Both the position numbers and the translations under genes were made by a program. Below are positions 38,216-46,056 of a stretch of 64,000 nt of DNA, one piece after another; positions within the stretch are counted from its first letter, which is position 1, and each line of letters begins with the position of its first letter. Origin of the DNA: Sinisalibacter aestuarii. Lineage in GTDB: Bacteria > Pseudomonadota > Alphaproteobacteria > Rhodobacterales > Rhodobacteraceae. The notes beneath the pieces were generated by a model. The model did no database searches. It was not told where the DNA came from and was given only the letters and a program-made list of their open reading frames with translations. The stretch lies in contig NZ_BROH01000006.1 in the NCBI RefSeq assembly GCF_027923545.1, positions 62,001 through 126,000 of the forward strand, given 5' to 3'.

Positions 38216-38330
38216 GCCTGTAAACCTGCCGTTTTCTTTTTTATTCCTAAAACGGTAGCACGCGGAGTTCAGGTTGTTAAGGCGTTTGTCGGGGGCTGCG
38301 GCACGCGGTCGCCCGACTGTGGCAAAGCGG

Positions 38331-39260
38331 TCAGAACCGGTATTGGACCTGAAAGGCCGTCACCACCTGGCCGCTCGGCTGGGCGGTGAATTCCGGCCCG
38401 AGCCAGCTCACCCCCTGAAAGACCGAGACGCGGCGGCCCTCGTAAAGCAGCCCGGCGCGCGCGCGCAGCCGCCACGGGGTAAGGCTGTAGGCCGGCGCCG
38501 GCAGCAGCGCGGAAGAGGCAACCTTCGCCACATCCGCGCCGGCGGTCAGGGTGACGCCACGGGGCGCGGTGCCCTCGATCGTCTGGTAGGCAAAGCCGGT
38601 GGTGCCGTCGCGCGCCAGCACGCCCCGGTCGAACCCGGCGCCGAAGAACACATCGAAGCCGACGCGCCCCAGCGTTTCCACCCCGCCCTGAAGCTCGGCA
38701 AAGGGGCGCAGGGTGATCCCCTCGCCCAGCCGGAGCCGGTAGGCGGCTTCGCCGATGCCGGTGAGGTAGACCGCATTGGGGATCTGTGCCGCCTGCACGA
38801 AACCCGGCACCAGCGGATCGTTGGCCGGGGTGAGCGTGTGGATGACGTTCTGGAACCTGATCAGCGGCACTTGCGGCCCGGTCAGCGCAAAGCCCGCGCC
38901 CGCCGACAGCTCGACGCCGTGGGTCTCGAAATGGGTGTGGAGCGTCGTGGTCAGCACCGAGGCGGCACGCCGGTCCCACGCCGCCGGGGCGGTGAAATCG
39001 TCGGGCGAAATCACCTGCCCGCGCACCCGGATCTCCCACAATTCGCCGGGCGCGCCCGGCAGATCGGCAAGCCCCTCCGGGCCGAACATCCAGGAGATGC
39101 TCGCCCCGCCGGTCTGCCAGCGGTCGTCGCCATCGAACAGCACGTCATTGTCGTGAAAGGCGGTCATGCCGAGGAAGGAGACATCCTGCGCCCATGCAGG
39201 GCCGGCCGGCGCGCCGAGCGCCAGTGCCATCCCGATCATCAATGCCGCCGCCTTGTGCAT
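38331..39260 (-). CDS. LpxR-like outer-membrane protein (lipid A deacylase family), copy B
   Basis: This 309-residue protein has a signal peptide (AAALMIGMALALGAPAGPAWA) and ends in FQVQYRF, a typical outer-membrane barrel terminus. FHDNDVLFDGDDRWQTGG near residues 35-52 resembles the LpxR active-site start (ND near the N-terminus, then a D-R-W/Y-T-G block), and LHTHFETHGVEL has the histidine region. LpxR removes the 3'-acyloxyacyl chain of lipid A. The ATG at 39260 follows GGGAGG. It reads with the copy upstream, a 96-nt gap away. Enzyme activity is not proven by these motifs. Confidence 0.78.
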   Translation of the reverse strand: MHKAAALMIGMALALGAPAGPAWAQDVSFLGMTAFHDNDVLFDGDDRWQTGGASISWMFGPEGLADLPGAPGELWEIRVRGQVISPDDFTAPAAWDRRAASVLTTTLHTHFETHGVELSAGAGFALTGPQVPLIRFQNVIHTLTPANDPLVPGFVQAAQIPNAVYLTGIGEAAYRLRLGEGITLRPFAELQGGVETLGRVGFDVFFGAGFDRGVLARDGTTGFAYQTIEGTAPRGVTLTAGADVAKVASSALLPAPAYSLTPWRLRARAGLLYEGRRVSVFQGVSWLGPEFTAQPSGQVVTAFQVQYRF

Positions 39261-39356
39261 GACACCTCCCCGGCGAGTGACGCCGGTCAGAGCCGTGTCA
39301 TACCCGTTCGGCCGCGCAAAGCCCATAGCCAGCGCCGGAACCGCGCGCCGGTCCGC

Positions 39357-40289
39357 TCAGAAGCGCAGGCGAAGCTGCACCGAGCCGAGCACCTGCCCTT
39401 CGGGTTGGGCGGTGAATTCCGGGCTGAGCCAGGTGGCACCGTAGAACGCCCCCAGCGTCTCGCCCTGCCAATGGATGCCCGCGCGGGCCCGGCTGCGCGT
39501 CGGGGTGAGCGTATAGCCGCCCGACGCCGGCAGCCAGGCGGAGGAAAACACCTTCGCGGTATCGGCGCCGAGCAGGAAGGACAGGCCCTTGCCCGGCGCA
39601 TCGTCGAAGGTCTGATAGAGGATGCCGGTGCTCTCGTCGCGCACCAGCACGCCGGAGGTGAAATTGGGGCCGAACAGCAGATCGGCGCCGGCACGGGCAT
39701 AGGTCTCGTCGCCCGCGCGGCCCTGGATGAAAGGACGCAGCACCAGCCCGGAAGCATCGCCGCCAAAGCCGAGACCGATGGGGCGGCTCACCTCGACCCC
39801 CGCCGCCGGGTAGACGCGGTTCCCGAATTGCGCCGCGCGGACCGCGGCGGAGGGCGCCGTCATCCCCAGCGCGGTATGGGCGGCGGCATGGAACCCGTCG
39901 AGCCCGGTCATCGGCCCCACCGCCACCAGTTCGGCGCCCAGCGCAAAATCGTAGCCCGCATGGGTAAAGTGGCTATAGGCCCCGAGCGACATCGCCCCGC
40001 CATAGCGCCGATCACCCGGCGCGGGCGTGAGCAGGTTTGCCGGTGCGAAGATCTGGCTGGCGAAGCGGTATTCGATCAGCTCGCCAAATCCCCCGGGCAG
40101 CGAGACCGTGCCATCGGGCCCGCGCATCCAGCTTGCCACGTAAGAGCCGGTGCGCCAGCGATCCTGCCCATCGCCAAGCGTATCGTTGGTAAACAGCCGG
40201 CCGCTGCCGAGCGTCACCCGCTCCTGAGCACTGGCGGGCGCGGCAAGCATGGTGAGGGTGATAAGGAACGCAATCAGGGTGCGAGGCAT
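39357..40289 (-). CDS. LpxR-like outer-membrane protein (lipid A deacylase family), copy A
   Basis: This 310-residue paralogue has a signal peptide (LIAFLITLTMLAAPASA) and a C-terminal SVQLRLRF barrel end. Its LFTNDTLGDGQDRWRTGSY block matches the other copy's FHDNDVLFDGDDRW, and AYSHFTHAGYDF corresponds to the histidine region. Both share SPEFTAQPEGQ / GPEFTAQPSGQ near the end. Identity elsewhere is low, so this is an old duplication and the two may act on different lipid A forms. It is the first gene of the pair; a 208-nt gap lies upstream. Confidence 0.78.
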   Translation of the reverse strand: MPRTLIAFLITLTMLAAPASAQERVTLGSGRLFTNDTLGDGQDRWRTGSYVASWMRGPDGTVSLPGGFGELIEYRFASQIFAPANLLTPAPGDRRYGGAMSLGAYSHFTHAGYDFALGAELVAVGPMTGLDGFHAAAHTALGMTAPSAAVRAAQFGNRVYPAAGVEVSRPIGLGFGGDASGLVLRPFIQGRAGDETYARAGADLLFGPNFTSGVLVRDESTGILYQTFDDAPGKGLSFLLGADTAKVFSSAWLPASGGYTLTPTRSRARAGIHWQGETLGAFYGATWLSPEFTAQPEGQVLGSVQLRLRF

Positions 40290-40413
40290 GAAAAGTCCAA
40301 GTCATATGCCCCCCAGCCGGAGTCTTCTAACCCGGTTCGTCCGATTCGGACTAGTGCAGGCGTGCAACAAATCACCCGGCACAAAGGCTGCGACCAAGGC
40401 GGGGAAAAGGCGC

Positions 40414-40441
40414 TTGCATTACCTGATTATTTTTGTAAGAT
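40414..40441 (+). promoter_or_regulatory. Candidate sigma-70-type promoter
   Basis: TTGCAT at 40414-40419 and TAAGAT at 40436-40441 are 16 bp apart in an A/T-rich patch unusual for this window. It lies about 55 nt before the short ORF at 40498. The remainder of the 40290-40497 gap holds GTCCGATTCGGAC, a small palindrome at 40339-40351, and nothing else I can name. Confidence 0.35.
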
Positions 40442-40497
40442 TTAATTCAGCCAGCCGCGCCGCCAGCCAGACCGGACAATACGGAAAGGATCAGGCG

Positions 40498-40536
40498 ATG
40501 CAGCCCACAAGGATGCGCCGGGAGGCCGGCGCATGA
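40498..40536 (+). CDS. Twelve-codon upstream ORF overlapping the next gene
   Basis: ATG at 40498, preceded by GGAAAGGATCAGGCG, opens a 12-residue peptide (QPTRMRREAGA after the Met) ending TGA at 40534-40536. The stop overlaps the next gene's ATG as ATGA. The ribosome site in front of it is better than anything directly in front of the downstream ATG, so it may serve to deliver ribosomes to that gene by coupling. The peptide itself has no recognisable function and could be incidental. Confidence 0.4.
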   Translation: MQPTRMRREAGA

Positions 40537-41033
40537 CCTCCCCTGGCCCCTGCCCGCATGGCGCAACACGGCAGCGCATTCTGGCCGAAAGCGGGTTCGA
40601 CCGCGACGAGATCGCGTTGCTCGGGATCATGCGGCACTTCTTCCAAAGTTTCACCCTGCCGCAGACGCAGGGCTGGGCGCATGGCCTCGATCTCGCCCAT
40701 GCCGCCTTTCCGCCCGAACATGCCCCGAACCTCTGGGTCTGCGCGCTCGCCGTGGTGCAGACGATGCGCGGCGCGCGGATGTCGGGCTTCGAATTTTCCA
40801 ATCCCGATTGCCCGTCCTGCGCCCGCGGCGTCAGCGATCACGAGCGGCAATTGATGGAGGTCATCTCCTGCACCCGGCGCGGGCAACGCAGCCGCGCCCA
40901 TACCGCCGCGCTCCTGCTCTGCGAAGGCAACGACCCGGCGGGGCTGATCGGAGCGGCGGGCCATCTGGCGCGGCAGCTTGCCTGTGCCCTGAACGCCCCG
41001 GCCCTGCACGGCGGCAAGGTTTCGTCTCCCTGA
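40533..41033 (+). CDS. Uncharacterised cysteine-containing protein
   Basis: This is a 166-residue soluble protein with a predicted helical body. SGFDRDEIALLGIMRHFFQSF near residue 20, PNLWVCALAVVQTMRGARM and NPDCPSCARGVSDHERQLMEVISCTRRG (a CPSC pair near residue 92) stand out. The C-terminal part has alternating Ala-rich helices (AHTAALLLCEG, AAGHLARQLACAL). I do not recognise a family. The ATG at 40533 overlaps the tiny upstream ORF; an internal start at MRHFF is possible. The cysteines suggest a metal or redox role, which is inference. Confidence 0.65.
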   Translation: MTSPGPCPHGATRQRILAESGFDRDEIALLGIMRHFFQSFTLPQTQGWAHGLDLAHAAFPPEHAPNLWVCALAVVQTMRGARMSGFEFSNPDCPSCARGVSDHERQLMEVISCTRRGQRSRAHTAALLLCEGNDPAGLIGAAGHLARQLACALNAPALHGGKVSSP

Positions 41034-41137
41034 CAACGCCGGTTCCGGCGCTTGTCTCTTCCTGCGCGCGCGCATCCCTCCCCTTGTGACACGGGCGGCG
41101 GGACAGTATCGGCGCGCAGGCTTTTTCCGCTGTCAGA

Positions 41138-43390
41138 TCAACCGCATTTGGAATGGCCGCAGGCGCCGCAGGTCATGCAGCCCTCGACCATGCGCATCTC
41201 GTACTGGCCGCAGCGCGGGCAGGCCGGGCCGCGACGCTGGCCGAGATTGACCACCTCCGCCTTCGGATCGGATTTCAGCCCCATCCCCTCGCCTTCGAGG
41301 AAGCCGATGGCGATCATGTGCCGCTCGATCACCCCGCCGATGGCGGCGAGGATCGAGGGCACGTATTTGCCGCCCATCCAGGCCCCGCCGCGCGGATCGA
41401 ACACCGCCTTGAGCTCTTCCACCACGAACGACACATCGCCGCCGCGCCGGAACACCGCCGAGATCATCCGGGTGAGCGCCACGGTCCAGGCGTAATGCTC
41501 CATGTTCTTCGAGTTGATAAACACCTCGAAGGGGCGGCGGTGGCCGTTCACCACAAGGTCGTTCACCGTGATATAGATCGCGTGCTCGCTTTCGGGCCAT
41601 TTGAGCTTGTAGGTCGCCCCGTCAAGCTCGCTCGGGCGGTCAAGCGGCTCCGACATGTAGATGACTTCGGCCCCGGTCTCGGCCTCCGGCACCGTTTCGC
41701 TCTGTTCGCTCACGCTCAGCACCGAGCCGGTCACATCGTTGGGCCGGTAGGTGGTGCAGCCCTTGCAGCCGGTGGCATAGGCTTCAAGATAGACGCTCTT
41801 GAACGCCTCGAAGGAGATATCCTCCGGCACGTTGATCGTTTTCGAAATCGAACTGTCCACCCATTTCTGCGCGGCGGCCTGCATCTTCACATGATCGGAA
41901 GGCGCCAGCGTCTGGGCATTGACGAAATAGTCGGGCAGCGGCGCATCGCCGAACTTGTCGCGCCAGAGCTGCACGGCGTAGTCCACCACCTCTTCCTCGG
42001 TGCGCGAGCCATCCTTTTGCAGCACCTTGCGGGTGTAGCTGTAGGCGAAGACCGGCTCGATCCCGGACGACACATTGCCGGCATAGAGGCTGATCGTGCC
42101 GGTGGGGGCGATCGAGGTGAGCAGCGCATTGCGGATGCCATGGGCGCGGATCGCCTCGCGCACGTCCTCGTCCATATGCGCGAGCGTGCCGGAGGCAAGG
42201 TAGGCGTCGGCCTCGAACAGCGGGAACGGGCCCTTCTCCTTCGCCAGTTCCACGCTGGCAAGGTAGGCTTCGCGGGCGATCTGGTGCATCCATTCCTCGG
42301 TCTGCGCCGCCGCCGCGTCGGAGCCGTAGCGCAGGCCGACCATCAGGAGCGCGTCCGCCAGCCCGGTCACGCCAAGCCCGATCCGCCGCTTCGCCTGCGC
42401 CTCCTGGCGCTGCGCCTCCAGCGGGAAGCGGCTTTCGTCGACCACATTGTCCATCATCCGCACAGCGGTGCGCACGAGCCTGGCCAGCACCGCCTCGTCC
42501 AGCGCGGCGGCTTCGCCGAACGGGTCCGCCACCAGCCGGGCGAGGTTGACCGAGCCGAGCAGGCAGGCGCCATAGGGCGGCAGCGGCTGCTCGCCGCAAG
42601 GGTTGGTCGCCGAGATCGTCTCGCAATAGGCGAGGTTGTTCATCGCGTTGATCCGGTCGATGAAGATCACCCCCGGCTCGGCATAATCGTAGGTGGCGCG
42701 CATGATCCGGTTCCACAGATCGCGCGCCTCGACGGTGTGATACACCACCCCGTCAAAGACCAGATCCCAGCTCTCATCAGCCTCGACGGCGGCCATGAAG
42801 GCATCGGTGACAAGCACCGACATGTTGAACATCCTGAGCCGCGCCGCATCGGATTTGGCCGAGATAAACGCCTCGATATCGGGATGGTCGCAGCGCATCG
42901 TCGCCATCATAGCGCCCCGGCGCGAACCGGCGCTCATGATCGTGCGGCACATCGCATCCCACACATCCATGAAGCTGAGCGGCCCGGAGGCATCCGCCGC
43001 CACGCCCTTCACATCGGCGCCCTTGGGCCGGATGGTGGAAAAATCGTAGCCGATCCCGCCGCCCTGCTGCATGGTCAGCGCCGCTTCGCGCAATTGCTCG
43101 AAAATGCCCGACATCGAATCGGGGATCGTGCCCATCACGAAGCAGTTGAACAGCGTCACGCTGCGCCCGGTGCCCGCGCCCGCGGTGATCCGCCCGGCGG
43201 GGAGGTATTTGAAATCCTCCAGCGCCTCGTAAAACGCGTCCTCATGCTCCGGCTCGCGCTCGGCCAGCGCCCGCGCGATCCGCCGCCAGCTGTCCTCGAC
43301 CGTCTTGTCGATCGGCGTGCCGTCCGCCTGTTTGAACCGGTATTTCATGTCCCAGATCGACTTGGCAATGGGGGCGGCGAAGCGGCTCAT
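41138..43390 (-). CDS. nrdJ: Adenosylcobalamin-dependent ribonucleotide reductase (class II)
   Basis: This 750-residue enzyme makes deoxyribonucleotides with or without oxygen. The substrate cysteine is in TLFNCFVMG near residue 85, the active-site block NPCGEQPLPPYGACLLGSVN lies near residue 270, and TTYRPNDVTGS is near residue 550. A TSCPD-type region (YITVNDLVVNGHRRPFEVF) leads to a C-terminal zinc ribbon, CPRCGQYEMRMVEGCMTCGACG. The ATG at 43390 starts SRFAAPIAKSIWDMKYRFK; the frame continuing to 43600 overlaps the divergent gene. I saw no class Ia nrdAB in this window. Control by an NrdR-like site upstream is possible. Confidence 0.94.
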   Translation of the reverse strand: MSRFAAPIAKSIWDMKYRFKQADGTPIDKTVEDSWRRIARALAEREPEHEDAFYEALEDFKYLPAGRITAGAGTGRSVTLFNCFVMGTIPDSMSGIFEQLREAALTMQQGGGIGYDFSTIRPKGADVKGVAADASGPLSFMDVWDAMCRTIMSAGSRRGAMMATMRCDHPDIEAFISAKSDAARLRMFNMSVLVTDAFMAAVEADESWDLVFDGVVYHTVEARDLWNRIMRATYDYAEPGVIFIDRINAMNNLAYCETISATNPCGEQPLPPYGACLLGSVNLARLVADPFGEAAALDEAVLARLVRTAVRMMDNVVDESRFPLEAQRQEAQAKRRIGLGVTGLADALLMVGLRYGSDAAAAQTEEWMHQIAREAYLASVELAKEKGPFPLFEADAYLASGTLAHMDEDVREAIRAHGIRNALLTSIAPTGTISLYAGNVSSGIEPVFAYSYTRKVLQKDGSRTEEEVVDYAVQLWRDKFGDAPLPDYFVNAQTLAPSDHVKMQAAAQKWVDSSISKTINVPEDISFEAFKSVYLEAYATGCKGCTTYRPNDVTGSVLSVSEQSETVPEAETGAEVIYMSEPLDRPSELDGATYKLKWPESEHAIYITVNDLVVNGHRRPFEVFINSKNMEHYAWTVALTRMISAVFRRGGDVSFVVEELKAVFDPRGGAWMGGKYVPSILAAIGGVIERHMIAIGFLEGEGMGLKSDPKAEVVNLGQRRGPACPRCGQYEMRMVEGCMTCGACGHSKCG

Positions 43391-43457
43391 GTCGCGATAT
43401 CCTGAACGTCTGTGGGTTATTCGCCCGGTTGCGGCGCGCGGGCGAGGGTCTAATATA

Positions 43458-43476
43458 ACCACAAGACCTTGGGGGT
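43458..43476. promoter_or_regulatory. Imperfect palindrome in the nrdJ/DUF1489 shared promoter (NrdR-like candidate)
   Basis: ACCACAAGACCTTGGGGGT contains a perfect CAAG-AC-CTTG core with further matching outer C/G pairs. It sits 68-86 nt from the nrdJ start and just in front of the DUF1489 ribosome site. Its layout resembles NrdR boxes, but such boxes normally come in pairs about 31 bp apart and no clear second copy is present. Confidence 0.35.
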
Positions 43477-43484
43477 GTCGACGT

Positions 43485-43913
43485 GTGAGCCACATCAATC
43501 TTGTCAAACTGTGTGTCGGCTGCGACAGCGTCGAAGACCTCGCCGACTGGCAGCAGCGCCGCGGCGCGGGCGATCCCGACTGGTTGCCGCGCCATGTCAC
43601 CCGGATGTGGCCGAAACGCGAGGCCGAACTGGTCGCGGGCGGCTCGCTCTATTGGGTCATCAAGGGCGTGATCCTCGCCCGCCAGCGCATCCTGCGGCTT
43701 GACGAGGTGATCGGCGAAGACGGCATCCGCCGCTGCGGCATCGTGATGGAGCGCGCCCTGCACCGCACACAGGCGGCGCCGCGGCGCGCCTTTCAGGGCT
43801 GGCGCTACCTCAAGCCGGACGATGCCCCGCCCGATCTGCCCCAAACGCGCGAGGGCGACGATGCGCTGCCGCCCGAGCTTTCCTCGAAGCTGGCCGAGAT
43901 CGGCATTCTCTAG
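43485..43913 (+). CDS. DUF1489 family protein
   Basis: This 142-residue protein has no signal peptide. HINLVKLCVGCDSVEDLADWQ and the HVTRMWPKREAELVAGGSLYWVIKG block match DUF1489, an alphaproteobacterial family of unknown function. The start is a GTG at 43485, after GGGGGTG; longer frames run back into nrdJ and lack family character. It is divergent from nrdJ. Confidence 0.88.
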   Translation: MSHINLVKLCVGCDSVEDLADWQQRRGAGDPDWLPRHVTRMWPKREAELVAGGSLYWVIKGVILARQRILRLDEVIGEDGIRRCGIVMERALHRTQAAPRRAFQGWRYLKPDDAPPDLPQTREGDDALPPELSSKLAEIGIL

Positions 43914-43930
43914 GGCCGCACCGCCCCCTT

Positions 43931-43950
43931 CATCCTTGCAAAAATACTCA
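43931..43950. repeat. Dispersed element (partial copy)
   Basis: CATCCTTGCAAAAATACTCA matches the start of a motif (TTGCAAAAATACTC...) that I recall as a frequent intergenic sequence in Rhodobacteraceae. A following CACTCCGCCG lacks the GC-rich hairpin of the copies near 22636 and 63923. It lies between the convergent DUF1489 and ghrA genes. Confidence 0.5.
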
Positions 43951-43981
43951 CACTCCGCCGCAGGCAAGGGGCGCGGCGGCG

Positions 43982-44914
43982 TCAGTAGCCCGCAGCGCGG
44001 TCCACCAGATGCAGCAAGGGCTCGCCCGCCTCGCCGCGCCGGATGTTTTCGGCCACCACCAGCGCCGCCGTGGCGGGCCGGGTTTCCGACGCGATATGGG
44101 GCGTCACCGTCACGCGCGGATGCGCCCAGAACGGGTGCTCCGGCGGCAGCGGTTCGGTGCGGAAGGTATCGAGCGTGGCATGGCCGATCCGGCCCGTATC
44201 CAGCGCCGCAAGCAACGCCGCATCGTCGATCAGCGCGCCGCGTCCGGGGTTCAGCACCACGGCGCCATGCGGCATCAGGGCAAGCCGCGCGGCATCGAGC
44301 AGGTTTTCGGTGGCCGGCGTGTGCGGCAGGAGCAGAACGAGGATGTCGGAGCGGGCGAGCACCGCGCCAAGCCCCGCATCGCCGGCATGGCAGGCCACGC
44401 CCGCGATCTCTTTCGGGCGGCGGCTCCAGCCTGCCACATCGAACCCGAGCCCCGCCAGCGCCGTGGCGCAGGCCGCGCCCAGCTCACCCAGGCCCAGCAC
44501 CCCCACCCGGCGCTCGCCGGCCAGCGGCGGCAGGTGCTTCACCCACTGGCCATCGCTGCGGCAGATATCGGCATCCATCCCGAGATGATGGCGCAGCACA
44601 TGGCCCGCCACCCATTCGACCATGCCCTGCGTCAGCCCGGCATCGACCATGCGGGCATAGGGCATGGTCAGCGTCGGGTTGGCGACGATCGTCTCCACCC
44701 CGGCCCAGAGGCCGAGCGCGGCCCTGGCCCTTGTATAGCCCGACAGATCGACATGGTCCGATTGCGGCGCATAGACGATGTAATCCACCTCCTCCGGCGC
44801 ATGGTCCATCGCCAGCGCGGCGGAAATCCCGGCGCGCGCCAGCGCCGCGCCAAGCGGCGCGCGGTAGGCGTCGAACAGATCGGCGCGGGTGACGAATTGC
44901 ACCTTCACGCTCAT
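43982..44914 (-). CDS. ghrA: Glyoxylate/hydroxypyruvate reductase A
   Basis: This 310-residue D-2-hydroxyacid dehydrogenase reduces glyoxylate or hydroxypyruvate with NAD(P)H. The nucleotide loop is VGVLGLGELGAACATALAGLG near residue 138, and the catalytic Arg, Glu and His are expected in LNPGRGALIDD, LDTFRTEPLPPEHPFW and TPHIAS. This layout is the short GhrA type. The ATG at 44914 overlaps the rodA stop (ATGA), so it is translated with the cell-shape operon. Glyoxylate is an intermediate of the ethylmalonyl-CoA route in relatives, which also produces propionyl-CoA, but no direct link is shown here. Confidence 0.9.
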   Translation of the reverse strand: MSVKVQFVTRADLFDAYRAPLGAALARAGISAALAMDHAPEEVDYIVYAPQSDHVDLSGYTRARAALGLWAGVETIVANPTLTMPYARMVDAGLTQGMVEWVAGHVLRHHLGMDADICRSDGQWVKHLPPLAGERRVGVLGLGELGAACATALAGLGFDVAGWSRRPKEIAGVACHAGDAGLGAVLARSDILVLLLPHTPATENLLDAARLALMPHGAVVLNPGRGALIDDAALLAALDTGRIGHATLDTFRTEPLPPEHPFWAHPRVTVTPHIASETRPATAALVVAENIRRGEAGEPLLHLVDRAAGY

Positions 44915-46056
44915 TTCGAGCGCGCCCTGTGCACATGCGCCGATTGCACCAGCCCGAAGCCGATCAGCAGGATCAGCATCGCCGAGCCGCCATAGCTCAC
45001 CAGCGGCAGTGGCACGCCCACCACCGGCGCCAGGCCCATCACCATCGACATGTTGACCGCGAAGAAGAAGAAGAACGTGGCCGCGATCCCGAGCGTGAGG
45101 AGCGAGCCGAAACGGTCGGAGTTGCGCAGGGCCGAGATCACGCAAAGGATGATGATCCCGATATAGAGCGCCAGCAGCGAGCCCGCGCCGACGAAGCCGA
45201 ATTCCTCGGCCAGCGTGGTGAAGATGAAATCGGTGTGTTTTTCCGGCAGGAAATTCAGCCGGCTCTGGGTGCCTTCCATGAAGCCCCGCCCGGTCCAGCC
45301 GCCGGAACCGAGCGCGATCTTGGACTGGGTGATGTGATAGCCCGCCCCCAGCGGATCGCTCGACGGGTCGAGGAAGGTGTCGATCCGCTTGTACTGGTAG
45401 TCCTTGAGCAATTGCCACGGCGTGCCCCGGCTGACGAACACCGCCGTCACCGCCCCCGCGCCAAGCACCGCCACGGCGAGGAAATAGAAGATATGCACCC
45501 CCGCCAGCCACATCACCACCGCACCGCCCGCCATCAGCAGGATCGCGGTGCCGAGGTCAGGCTGGATCAGCGTAAGCCCGGTGGGCACGAGGATGATCAG
45601 CACCGGGATCAGCACCCAGAGCGGGCGCGAGACCTTGGAGAGATCGAGCCAGTCGTAATAGGCGGCGAGCACCATGATCAGGGTGATCTTGGTCAGCTCC
45701 GAAGGCTGCAGGCGCATGAAGCCGAGGTCGATCCAGCGCTGCGCGCCCATGCCGACCTCGCCGAAGAATTCGACGCCGACAAGCAGCGCCACCGAGACGC
45801 CGAAGGCGAGCAGCGAGACGTTGCGCCAGAACCAGATCGGCACCATGCCGATGACGAACATCATCGCCATGCCGAGGCCGAAGCGCTTCATCTGCGGCTC
45901 GGCCCAGCGGCCAAGATCGCCACCCGCCACCGAGTAGAGCATCAGAAAGCCCACGCCGGCGGCGGCGGCCAGCAGAAGCGCCAGCGCCCAGTTGAAATGC
46001 AGCACCTTGGACAGCCCGGCCGGCGTCCATTTGACGTTGTATTCAAGATAGCTCAC
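44911..46056 (-). CDS. rodA: Rod-shape peptidoglycan glycosyltransferase RodA
   Basis: This 381-residue SEDS-family membrane enzyme has ten helices and polymerises glycan strands with PBP2. Signature blocks are GMGAQRWIDLGFMRLQPSEL near residue 105, TGLTLIQPDLGTAILL near residue 160, LNFLPEKHTDFIFTTLAEEFG near residue 280 and the C-terminal VGVPLPLVSYGGSAML. The start is a GTG at 46056, overlapping the mrdA stop as GTGA; it precedes YLEYNVKWTPAG. It is fifth in the mreBCD-mrdA-rodA-ghrA series. Confidence 0.96.
   Translation of the reverse strand: MSYLEYNVKWTPAGLSKVLHFNWALALLLAAAAGVGFLMLYSVAGGDLGRWAEPQMKRFGLGMAMMFVIGMVPIWFWRNVSLLAFGVSVALLVGVEFFGEVGMGAQRWIDLGFMRLQPSELTKITLIMVLAAYYDWLDLSKVSRPLWVLIPVLIILVPTGLTLIQPDLGTAILLMAGGAVVMWLAGVHIFYFLAVAVLGAGAVTAVFVSRGTPWQLLKDYQYKRIDTFLDPSSDPLGAGYHITQSKIALGSGGWTGRGFMEGTQSRLNFLPEKHTDFIFTTLAEEFGFVGAGSLLALYIGIIILCVISALRNSDRFGSLLTLGIAATFFFFFAVNMSMVMGLAPVVGVPLPLVSYGGSAMLILLIGFGLVQSAHVHRARSK

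Noticed and set aside
41153-43405. 750-codon plus-strand frame opposite nrdJ
   Set aside because: Shadow of the reductase.
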